A stretch of DNA of 64,000 nucleotides, taken from NCBI GenBank assembly GCA_024529925.1, contig JAFEUB010000787.1:2716001-2780000 (forward strand), given 5' to 3'. The translations under genes and the position numbers were made by a program. This DNA is from Ophthalmolycus amberensis (lineage: Eukaryota > Chordata > Actinopteri > Perciformes > Zoarcidae). Below are positions 50,301 through 59,840 of this stretch, piece by piece (the stretch's first letter is position 1; each line of letters starts with the position of its first letter). The notes beneath the pieces were generated by a model. The model made no database searches. It was not told the DNA's origin and was given only the letters and a program-made list of their open reading frames with translations.

Positions 50301-52446
50301 GTACGTTGCTCATCACTTTGCATATTCTGCACAATACTTCAAATCAAAGGAGCTTTGGAGCAGAACATCCTGCCTAAACTCCTTAAGACTTTCACTATCC
50401 GCGATAAATGACTCTGAGAATTGCCACCGGTGTTAAGTGATGTGTGAGTGACGTACGTGCTCACAGGCTTTTGCTGGTAGCTTCTCATGCGATTGAGCTT
50501 CATCTGAAGGAATCCTTTAAAGGGGTGCAGTAAATATATGAAAATAGACATCATATAGATTTGTTGCTGCTGGGAACAAACCCCTCTGGATCTTAATATG
50601 TTGCCTTTGTCAACATTAAATAGGTCTCTTAGCCCCCTACTTATACAATACAAAGTTATATGTTTGGAAATTCTTATACAACACCTTTAAAGTGTTTACT
50701 CTGCGTCATCGTCACAAATATGGGCATTTCCACAGCTGCTGTTAAAAACAAGTCATTCAAAGAGGTAATCTCATATAAAATATGTGAGCACACAGCATGA
50801 CGCAAGTGACGGATATATACAAACACCTACACAAGCAGTGCGTCTGACTGCAGAAAGAGGAAATGCAGTGCCCACTCACTGTTACTCCGCCTTGAAGTGA
50901 GCTTTTTACTACAGGATTTATGCAACATGTCCAACCTTTTAAACCGTCTCTGTAGGGATAAACAGTGTAGTAGGCTGGGTTTAAACATATTTATCAGATA
51001 TAATAGATAAGTATAGATAAATACATTTATATACGCTGTTTGGCATTTGGCAGAGAAGATTTGGCAAATGTTTCATGGGCGCAACCCACATGCTCAGCTG
51101 TGCTGCTCATGCCAGAAATGCATGTTCCTTACAAATGGGGCACCGTTTGAAAGGTAACTAAACAGGCTTTCCAACGGTATAAAATTCATTGCCAAGAAGC
51201 ATTGTTACAACAGAGAAATAATCTACCAAACACTAATTTCCGAACTTTTTGTTCGATGTTTATCTATCTGTCTGTCTGTCTGTCTGTTCATCCCTTCGTC
51301 TGTTTCATCAAGTCACACAGTGAAAGGTGGACTCTGCTGTGCTGTGATGTAGAGCTCAGTGTGGGGCCGGGGACTGCTAATACTCAGAGTCTTGGTTATT
51401 GCATGCCCCTGAACTCACCAACCCCTGCAGCACCTGAGGAATCACGACAGATCCCCAACAGGCTGTAGAAGTGTGTGTACCAGCTCATAATGGCTGCATT
51501 AGATTAAAGTAATGGCGATGGCTTGATAAATAACCCCTCAATCATGTTATGCTCTGTGTTAGTGTACTTAAAGTTGAATACAATGTCTATAATGTCACAA
51601 CTCTGAAGGATGTCATTGTAAGTTCAGTCCAGACTCACAGGGAAGTTCTAGGTTATGTACCATCCGTCCCTGATAACTCTTTAAACTCTGTATAATGGTG
51701 GCCTACAGCTGCTAGAACATTCTGAACTTACAAAATCAGAGCGACGATGAAGCCCCAAGGACTAAGGACGTGTCCATAAGCACTCTTACAACAGCGATAT
51801 TATTTAAAGGGACCGCACTTCACAGCAAGCAGACATTACATGGAACATACATGACATAAGAAAATATACACAGTAGCCACACAAGGCCACCTGTGAGCTA
51901 AGCACTCATCCTGTTGCAAAATGCACAACACACAAATATGCCTGTATTTGGTGGTTATCAACAATGTAAACTTTAACCTGGATCTCTTCTCACAGGAAAT
52001 GATTGTTGATGGAGCTGATTTTACACTACAGCTGCCGAATTGTTTACTTGCATCTCCTATAAATGTAGATATGTGCAATCAATTCTCTAGGTTTTCATCT
52101 GAGTTGTATCATCTCACAGAACATGCAAAAACTTGTTTATATTACTCATCAATCGTCTAAACTTTAAACTGGCAAAGTCTTTTAAAAAGGTCTGTTGACA
52201 CCGCAGGGCTTGACCTGCAGCTGCTGACTGTTTAGTGACCCGCATATACTTCCCTTGTAAACACACACAAATCTGTGTCACTGCACATGATGGAGTTTTA
52301 CATGATTCACCCAAGAATATCAACACAACAGGCAGTTGGCGTTCATACAGTCATTGTTGCAGCCTGCCTGAGGGTGGTGTTTGGAGCACATGGGTGAATG
52401 GAAAATGCTAAAGCTGAGTCATGAAGAACCCACAGCTGTCATGCAT
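46263..52446. other. intergenic sequence, no gene recognised
   Basis: No coding signal is recognised apart from chance frames. It holds the TG tract at 47313-47373, a possible RFX X-box GTTACCATGGAGAC at 50210-50223, and a short TCTG tract near 51263-51286. Confidence 0.45.
47313..47373. repeat. (TG)n microsatellite, about 30 units
   Basis: An uninterrupted TG tract. The 151-codon open frame through it is repeat-driven. Confidence 0.98.
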
Positions 52447-52459
52447 TGCCACCTGGTGG
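52447..52459 (-). promoter_or_regulatory. candidate CTCF site
   Basis: The minus strand reads CCACCAGGTGGCA, a full match to the vertebrate CTCF core CCASYAGRKGGCA. Occupancy cannot be judged from sequence. Confidence 0.4.
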
Positions 52460-55130
52460 ATCGTATACTTTATAGTGGAACAACGTCAAATTGTCCATGT
52501 AAAGTACACAATGTTGACTTGACTCCTTAATGCACTGAGAAGAATATGGAGATATGTTGCATGTGGTTTACCATACTTTATTTAATTATCACAACAGTAT
52601 GATTATTTAAAATTAATTAAATCTGAGGTTTAGTTTTAAAAATTGAAATGTCTGATCACGCTCTGTGCTTACGTAAACAAAGTTGTTTCTTTTTGTACAT
52701 TTTCTGTCGACATCCACTTCACCTGTTTTCCCATTAGATTAGTCAGAAGTGTTTCAAGTGTGCATTGGATTATATACATTTAAATTTTTTGTGAAAAATA
52801 TATATAATTTGATTGTTATCATAAACCTATTTGTGCATTTATGTCCAGCCTGAAGTGTTTGATCCGATGCTCAGCATCGTATAACTGTGGATGATCTCTT
52901 TTTCCATCCACTCTTAGTGTGCACAAAAACAGTGCAAAAAAAGGGGTTTTTCAACAACGGCATTTCCACTTCCTTATTTGTGCAGGGATGCAGGTAATTA
53001 TCTTGCAGTTCATTAAGTGTAATATTCTGAGGTGGCGTAACATACAAATCAGAATCAATGAATATGCAGCTGTTGTGTCCATTTGGTCTGAAATATAATT
53101 GCTAATTATGAGGAGCTTATTGATATTTTTTAAATGGGTTTGCTCTCTCTCAGTCCCTCTAATGGAACATCAGCTGAGTGGGCAGTTGCTGGACAATAGC
53201 AAAACTAGTGTAGGTGTGGGCCAGTGTTTAATCAGCCACATCCGTTTTACACTGTAACAATGGATTGTGACCCTTTGTCAACCACCTCTCCATAATCTAC
53301 GTCAGAGGATAACTTGTTGACCTGACAGCGTCACTCATTAGATGAGGACCCACGGCTTCCTGAATACATTGTTCTGTAAAAGTAGGCTTCTAGTGGGCTT
53401 TCAAAAGAATATGGTAATCATAATCAGCTGCAAAGAAAAGAGTGATGAGAGATGGATAGTAATGACTGCTCTCACTTACTTCTTAGAAGAAGAATCAATA
53501 ATTTTGTTGGGGTACTTATAATTCAATTTAGCTCAGGTAAGAAATTAACAGATGAGGCCTGTGGAGGGATGTGCCTCTGAACTGTCTGAACTCAGTGACT
53601 CATTTGTTTGCAGATTGATCCAAACGAAGCAAACACTGCCCTTCCTACGCCTTACGGGGGATTCTGTTTTCCAAACACAGAAGTGTTTACATGCTGCGAC
53701 AAGTTTAGAGAGAAATATGATCCCAATGACAAATGAAATGGGACAAATATGTAAACAACAATATAGCCTGGACTCTTAACAGAAACCCACAACCCATGAG
53801 TGAGCAGGGTTGATGTAGAGTCTACGTCACAAAATAAAGATGTGCAACATGCAAGAGGAGCAAACCGATTCAGCAGTACCACTTGCAATGTTTATGTGTA
53901 TGCGCAATGAGTGCACTTGCAGAGTGTGCGTGGGAAAGCAAGCAGGTAGACGAGCAGTAATGACGATGTGACTTGATGAGAATTTCAACAAATAAAACAA
54001 AAAGTGTTTGAAGATTACCAACCTAAAATGTATGCATTTGTGTTTTTTTTGTTGAGAATTTATATGCGTAATTACGAGGCTTTTTTGTAAAAACCTTATT
54101 TTGGCAGTTAGCTGAATGCCCAAACTGGACAAACAGAAAATGTAGCTGCATACACAGTGAAATGCCTTTTTAAAAGACAAACCAGATTGTTAATCTTCCT
54201 GCAGACAAAAAAAGCCTTCACCCACCTGTCACATGTAAAACTTAATAGACAGCAGCTCAAAACAAATGATAGCAAAAACACATGACTAAGTTTCTTTTAT
54301 GCTGCAGGAGGACGCCCATCCCGTCCTGGATCAGGATGAGCTAGGAAGCAATTTATCTCAGCGCCTTGTGCATAAACATCTTCATCTTCATTCCCCGACA
54401 GCAGCAGCTAGTGTAGGAATCACCTTGAACTACTCGTAACCGTTAAGTGTCCTCTACTGTACACAATATAACACGAACGTTTTCATGACCCTAACAATCA
54501 AAACAAAACATCAGAAAGTTGAATACAATTGTCTTTAGCTGATATGAGTGTAGAGTAAAGTCCACCTTTACTGGTGCCTGGCCAAAGAGTCAACCTGTTT
54601 TTATTTTATATGATCAAATATGATGAGGTTTCGCAGTCATCCAAACCAGGGAGGGAGGGAAGAGGAAGGAAAGATGGAGTGGATCTCAGTGGTGTGAAAA
54701 AAGTAGTCTTTTGAAGGGTTATTTTGCCCTCTGCTGGCCTGTTCACCAAAAAACATAACTTTTCAAATTTATTTCTGAAAAAGACTACTGTACATAATTA
54801 TATTTTGTCAAAATCATTATTTGGTATCTAACCCTTGCTTTCAGATATTTTCACATGGAAATTCATTTGAGTAGAAAAACATATGTTTTATAACAATATT
54901 AGAAAACCTTGGCCATGGTGTTTGAACAAGAGTGATTGGCTGTATCACGGGCACATTTGTTAGGAATCTAATTGTTTTCTTTAAAAAATTAAACATGGAT
55001 AAAAGAAGGAAATATTGTTGACATTTTGACCCCACCTTAGGTGATTTGTCACTTTCATTACTTCTCTTAAAAGACACTCCAGTGTTTGGTATTAGTATTA
55101 GTACATTTATTTCACTAACAAGGACCACGG
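52460..55130. other. intergenic sequence, no gene recognised
   Basis: Non-coding as far as can be seen. The minus-strand open frame at 54841-55254 has no recognisable domain and no splice support. Confidence 0.4.
54725..54737 (-). promoter_or_regulatory. candidate CTCF site
   Basis: The minus strand reads CCAGCAGAGGGCA, a full match to the CTCF core, in the same orientation as the site at 52447-52459. Confidence 0.45.
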
Positions 55131-55155
55131 CAATAACAGTACGAGTTTCGAGAGG

Positions 55156-55161
55156 TTTATT
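55156..55161 (-). terminator. candidate polyadenylation signal, minus strand
   Basis: AATAAA on the minus strand, about 170 bp beyond the TAA of the candidate terminal exon at 55334-55460. No other AATAAA was found closer on that strand. Confidence 0.35.
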
Positions 55162-55194
55162 GCATAGTGGAATGATTGTTAGATTCCAGAAGTG

Positions 55195-55300
55195 GAAGGG
55201 GTCGAGGGATGAATATAGGGATGAAGAGATGAAGGGATGTGGGGTAGGGGTCAAGGTAGAGGGATGTAGGGTAGGGATGAAGAAATGAAGGGATGTAAGG
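55195..55300. repeat. degenerate GGGATGAAG-type minisatellite
   Basis: Repeats of GGGATGAAGAGATGAAGGGA with variants, including near-identical copies at about 55219 and 55274. It would lie in the 3' UTR of the minus-strand locus if the exon at 55334-55460 is real. Confidence 0.7.
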
Positions 55301-55333
55301 AAGACGAAACGAGGAGGGTTTGTAGAAAGGAGG

Positions 55334-55460
55334 TTAGGCGATCGATGGGGGACCGTTGATGTCCGGCGGCTGGCGGGAACGGGGGGAATGGAGACTGTAG
55401 GGTGGGGGCCGTCTCTTCGGAAGCTCCGGCGGTGCAGAGTCCCCTGTTGTTCCTGTAATC
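55334..55460 (-). CDS. candidate proline-rich terminal exon
   Basis: After a strong CT-rich tract and a CGCAG acceptor, the minus strand reads ITGTTGDSAPPELPKRRPPP, then YSLHSPRSRQPPDINGPPSIA and a stop. It is GC-rich and proline-rich, with a PPPY sequence of the WW-domain-binding type. It could be an alternative last exon of the acidic-protein locus on the same strand, but I could not establish the upstream exon or phase. It may also be non-coding. Confidence 0.3.
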
Positions 55461-55906
55461 CTGCGAGAGAGAGAGGGATAGAGAGCGAGAGAGAGAGAGC
55501 GAGAGAGCGAGGAGGACAAAAACGGGGTTGGGGGGGAGGGATGTGAAGACAGAGTCGAAGAGGAAGTGAACGGGTTCGTTGTGCTTAAATACTTTGTGCA
55601 GAGGAAATGAGCTGTGTTCTGGGCGTGGCCCTGTTCCTGAACTAAGTTTATAAAACTACATGTAAGTATATATGCTCATACTCATCTTTTAGTCCAGCGT
55701 GAAAGGTAGCGGCTCAGGAGGTGGAGTGAGAGAGAGAAAAATAAAAATAACGGTAAGACAAATAATATTGTATTCATTGAATCAAAGACACTAAATGATT
55801 CATATAGTAAGTAAGACGGACAAATAATCTTTGAATGATTTTGAAAATGAATGAAATTAATTATGAACAAATAGACGTAGCATACAGTTTGTAGGTATGT
55901 CACATA

Positions 55907-56000
55907 ATATTACTTTGTTTTTATATTGTAGACTATTCTAGGTCACTTTCTCAACAAAACAGAAGCTCCTACTTACTTTTTCCGGCCAAAGGGAAAACAA
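55907..56000. repeat. 94-bp direct repeat, copy 1
   Basis: It matches 56508-56601 with one difference (GTAGACT versus GTACACT). On the minus strand both copies carry a consensus splice donor, GGAAAAA|GTAAGTAG. The near-identity indicates a recent duplication at a spacing of 601 bp. Confidence 0.92.
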
Positions 56001-56023
56001 TGTCAGCCCGTCTCATCGTAGAG

Positions 56024-56269
56024 TCAATCCGAGTCGCTCTCTTCGGACCACCTCGGCCTCTTCGCAGCAGCCTCCTCCTCCTCGTCGTCGCTCTCTTCCC
56101 TGCGTCGTTTTGTGGAGGAGTCCTCAAGGCCGACGACATCGATCTCAGGGTCCTCCTCCTCCTCAGGTAGCCCATACCTGTACCTGTCAATAATACACTC
56201 AAAAGCAGCATTAAAAGCGTCACCATCATATGGGTCAGCGTTAGGGAAATCAGGGTCAGCATGAATCAA
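56024..56269 (-). pseudogene. degenerate second copy of the acidic-protein C-terminus
   Basis: This minus-strand frame ends with the same residues as the intact gene to its right: EDSSTKRRREESDDE, then EEEAAAKRPRWSEESDSD and TGA, against SSTKRRREESDDEQEAAMKR and PRGSEDSDSD in the intact gene. It also keeps AAF..IIDRYRYG..EEEEDPEID, matching AAFDIIMDRYGY..PEEDPEID. The middle acidic block (about 35-40 residues in the other copy) is deleted and there is no ATG or clear acceptor at its left boundary in translation. It may be a pseudogene or an internal exon of a longer transcript. Confidence 0.65.
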
Positions 56270-56507
56270 AGATAGTAAATGATTAATATATTTTATAATA
56301 TATTTTGACGCTCATACCAACCTTTTTTGTCCACGGTGAACAGCAGCAGCTCAGGTGGTGGAGTATTGTAAAAGTTAAGTATGAGACAGAATGGTTAATA
56401 AAACAATATTTCAATTATAAAATAAACATACTAAAGGCATAAACAGATTAACATTATAATACATTGAGCTATTTCTAACTTTGCCTTTACATTATAGATT
56501 CTTATAG

Positions 56508-56601
56508 ATATTACTTTGTTTTTATATTGTACACTATTCTAGGTCACTTTCTCAACAAAACAGAAGCTCCTACTTACTTTTTCCGGCCAAAGGGAAAACA
56601 A
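56508..56601. repeat. 94-bp direct repeat, copy 2
   Basis: Partner of 55907-56000; see that entry. It sits between the degenerate copy and the repeat array downstream of the intact gene. Confidence 0.92.
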
Positions 56602-56726
56602 ACATGGTTAGTAACAGAAATGATCTTTGAATTATTGAATAAAGAATTTAATATATTTTAAATGTTACTATACCTTTTTGGGCAATATTGTGCTCATTGG
56701 AACACCGATCAAGCTAAAGGTTCCTT

Positions 56727-57316
56727 GCCCTGCCAGACGCAAAGGCCGGCCCTCAGCGCTAAAGTGGGTCAATCCAACGGCCCCAGTGCAAGGCGCTACA
56801 TGGGGTGTCATCAGCCCTGCCAGATGCAAAGGCTACCATGAGAACCACTGGTCCTGCTTCGAAGTGGACTCAGTGGTTGCTCCGATGACATTTCCGGGAG
56901 GATTGATCCATCCAGCATGCATATACGAGTAGATACCATAGAAAAGCCCCAGTGCAAGACACTACATGGGGTGTCACTAGCTCAGCCAGACTCAAAGGCC
57001 GGCCCTCAAGAATAAAGAAAGGTTGAGCTGTGAAAAAATGGAGATACTACAGAAAAGCCCCAGTGCAAGTCGCTACATGGGTTTTCTCCAGCCTTGAAGA
57101 CGCAAAGGCCAGCACTCTGGATGAAATAAAGGTTGATCGATCCAGCGTGCAGATATGAGGCCCTCGGGGTTAAAGTGGGTCAATCCAACGGCCCCAGTGC
57201 AAGGCGCTACATGGGGTGTCATCAGCCCTGCCAGATGCAAAGGCTACCATGAGAACCACTGGTCCTGCTTCGATGTGGACTCAGTGGTTGCTCCGATGAC
57301 GTTTCTGGGAGGATTG
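56727..57316. repeat. irregular tandem array with a recent 145-bp duplication
   Basis: A roughly 53-bp core (CCCCAGTGCAAG..CTACATGGG..GCCAGA..CAAAGGC) occurs at 56781-56833, 56947-57000, 57058-57110 and 57192-57244, with a partial copy at 56727-56748. Larger blocks 56761-56905 and 57172-57316 differ at only three positions I could find (about 98% identity). The array starts 21 bp beyond the stop codon of the acidic-protein gene. Short open frames crossing it are duplicated with it and look incidental. Confidence 0.88.
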
Positions 57317-57337
57317 TCAGCCCGTCCCATCGTCGAC

Positions 57338-59665
57338 TCAATCCGAGTCGCTGTCTTCGGACCCCCTCGGTCTCTTCATAGCAGCCTCCTGCTCGTCGTC
57401 GCTCTCTTCCCTGCGTCGTTTTGTGGAGGAGCCGAGGCCAGAAGTTGAGGGAACTACTGCATCCGTGAGCTCTTCTGAAGAATCTTCCAAGATGTCTTCA
57501 AGATCCAGTACAGGGAGCTCAACTGCAAACTCAAAGTCCTCGTCCTCGTCCTCAATGACAATGATATCAATCTCAGGGTCCTCTTCAGGTTGCAAATACC
57601 CGTACCTGTCCATAATAATATCAAACGCAGCTTCCAAAACATCACAATCAGTGTAACTATTGTAAACAGGATAGAGAGCAGCAACGTCGGGAGCAGGGTA
57701 GTAAACAAGGTAGTGATCAAGGTAGTAACCAGGAAGAGGATCAAAGCCTTGTTGTTGTCCCTCCATCACAAAGTGTGGTGGTGGGAACTGCAGCTCACCC
57801 TCAGCCTCCTGAAGCCAGTCAACATGATCCGCACCAACGCCAACCTCTTCCTCCTCGTCCTCGGAATCAAGAAGGACCGGGTCGTCGGGCAAAAGGGCGG
57901 CATCAGGGCGGACTGAGGTAGGAAGAAAAACATTTATTAAAAAAAGTCACATCCACAAGCCACCAACTAACACAAAGCCACCGCTAGTCTGATTCAAAAG
58001 GCAACTATTTCAGTATTTATCAGGAGCAAATTATGAAAATGATATTTCCATGTGAGACCATAGCCACGGTCCAAACTGATTCTATAGGGAAAGGCCAGTG
58101 TGCACATTATCACCAGCCGAGCACTTTTAAAAAACGCTCTTACATTTGGAACTGGATTCAGAAAACGTCATTCACATATAATATAATCAGACAACATTTG
58201 CCCAAACTATTTTCCACTCCTTCATAGTGTATATGCAACCTTGTACTGTAAGAGATGTGTTGGTAAAAGCTGTTGTCCTCCATTGTACCATGCTGTACAC
58301 ACTGCAAAATACTACACACAAATACTCCATCATGCTCTTATAGCATCTGTTTCTTCACTTAAAGAACATATTGACTGGGGTGCTGTGCAATAAACACATG
58401 TTAAATTGTGATGAATGGATCCAAATCATATCCATTTGTTATCGTTTGTTTAAAGAGCACAGTAGCAGTAATGAAGGACGAAAGCGCTAGTGATGTGGAG
58501 TTGTATTCAGTCAGATTTAGTTATTTGGCATACAGTACTTCTGTCTACTTGGTGAGGAAGAATGGATCAGTTTAACCCTTGTTTGCACAACACAATTCTA
58601 CATAACAACCCTGTTCACATTGTATAGCCATAATAAAAGTCAGACTACTATATTATAAGTCAGAACAAAACGTGTTGCATCATAGTTTGGACCTTGTGGT
58701 GATTCTGACTCTATTCAGTGAGAGATGACACTGCCTCCAATACTATCTAAAGTTTCTAATAAACTGTGAAAAACACTGAGATGAAGCCAAAAGGTTTGAT
58801 GCCGTGTGCGCAATTACGCAGGCAATTACACACGCCAAAATGTGGGTCCCTGCCGTGAATTCAGGCGCTAGTAACAACATGGTTTCTGCAAAATATCCAC
58901 AGTGAAATATGTGCGTCTTGTCACCTCACACTAATTTATTTTATTTAGTCCGCTGCATGACAAACCACTTTACAGATAAAACTACATGACCCACAAATCA
59001 CAATGTTATGATGACACTAACATGACTGACAGATGACTGAAGGCTTTGGTTTTTAGGTCCATTAACTGTCAGACATTTACGTTCACTAACGTTAACGTTA
59101 CATCTCTTTCATTCAGGCTCATAACAATATTGATCCGTTGGTGCATTTTAATGAATATCTTGAAGCTAGCTCTCAAATGTTCCTTCTTTTACTTATATCT
59201 TGCCATGGTGCAAGAAGAGTTCTATTTCTAGAATGGTGGAGGCGCCATTTTGTTTCCGAGATTGTCAACACAAAAATCGACGATTTGATCCCCTCAAACA
59301 AAAATAACGGTGTTTTCATGTCCCTGCACATGTGTTAACACATTCCACACCTATTTCGAAGAAGAAAGTCCAGTCTTAACATATAATTATTGTTTGACAC
59401 CAGAAACTGTGAGTGGCCTCACAATCTGAGTTTTTCTAATAGCTAGCTTAAATGCTGAACATTCTTTAGCTTAATATTTAGCTTAATATTCTTAATTTAA
59501 CGTAATTAAATGCACGTTTTGTACTGAAATGGCCTTTTATGGAGTCAAGGAACATTAATAAACACATTTGGCATGAAATTTAAAAATAAATAAAAATGTT
59601 TTACCTGTAGGTCTGAAGATGCACACTGGTCTGCCCACCGGGGCCGGGGGTCCACTGGAAGCCAT
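57338..59665 (-). CDS. unrecognised acidic, probably nuclear, two-exon protein
   Basis: I do not recognise this protein. Exon 1 (59665 to 59605) encodes MASSGPPAPVGRPVCIF then RPT and ends at a GTAAAAC donor in phase 1. Exon 2 (57912 to 57338) starts after a CCTACCTCAG acceptor and continues in phase to TGA, giving 211 residues. Residues 28-56 are acidic (DDPVLLDSEDEEEEVG). Then comes a tyrosine-rich part (GYYLDHYLVYYPAPD), a possible helix (VLEAAFDIIMDRYGYLQ), a long Asp/Glu run (EEDPEIDIIVIEDEDED) and a tail, SSTKRRREESDDEQEAAMKR then PRGSEDSDSD. The tail combines two basic clusters that could be nuclear localisation signals with CK2-type SDSD sites. No catalytic motif, signal peptide or membrane segment is seen. 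A damaged copy lies 1 kb downstream. Clean splicing, phase and promoter motifs support a real gene; function is unknown. Confidence 0.7.
57913..59604 (-). other. intron of the acidic-protein gene
   Basis: About 1.7 kb between the two coding exons, GT-AG on the minus strand. No other exon or bounded repeat is recognised inside it. Confidence 0.6.
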
Positions 59666-59840
59666 TATATCCAACACGTATTGTTTGCTGTAGGTATTCA
59701 ACTCAGTTCGCCAACAGTTTGTTTTGGAGGTGATCAGATGTCTGAGAGCTCAATCTTGTAGGTGCAGCAGGTAAACTTCAAGTGCAACTCAGAAACGCCG
59801 TTTTTGATGACGTCACTATTATGCGGCCACGCCCCCTCCA
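59666..59840 (-). promoter_or_regulatory. candidate promoter of the acidic-protein gene
   Basis: Upstream of the ATG at 59665 lie a perfect CRE, TGACGTCA, at 59808-59815 and a GC/KLF-type box, GCCACGCCCCCT, at about 59825-59836. Both are about 145-170 bp from the start codon. There is no clear TATA box. This fits a CREB/CREM- and Sp/KLF-responsive promoter, by inference only. Confidence 0.5.

Noticed and set aside
54841..55254. 137-codon minus-strand frame
   Set aside because: No recognisable domain or splice signals; it overlaps a simple minisatellite and a likely 3' UTR.
56678..57448. Two similar plus-strand open frames (56678-56932 and 57155-57448)
   Set aside because: They are similar because the underlying DNA was duplicated. 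The second runs antisense into the acidic gene's coding exon, and neither has a start context or splice sites.
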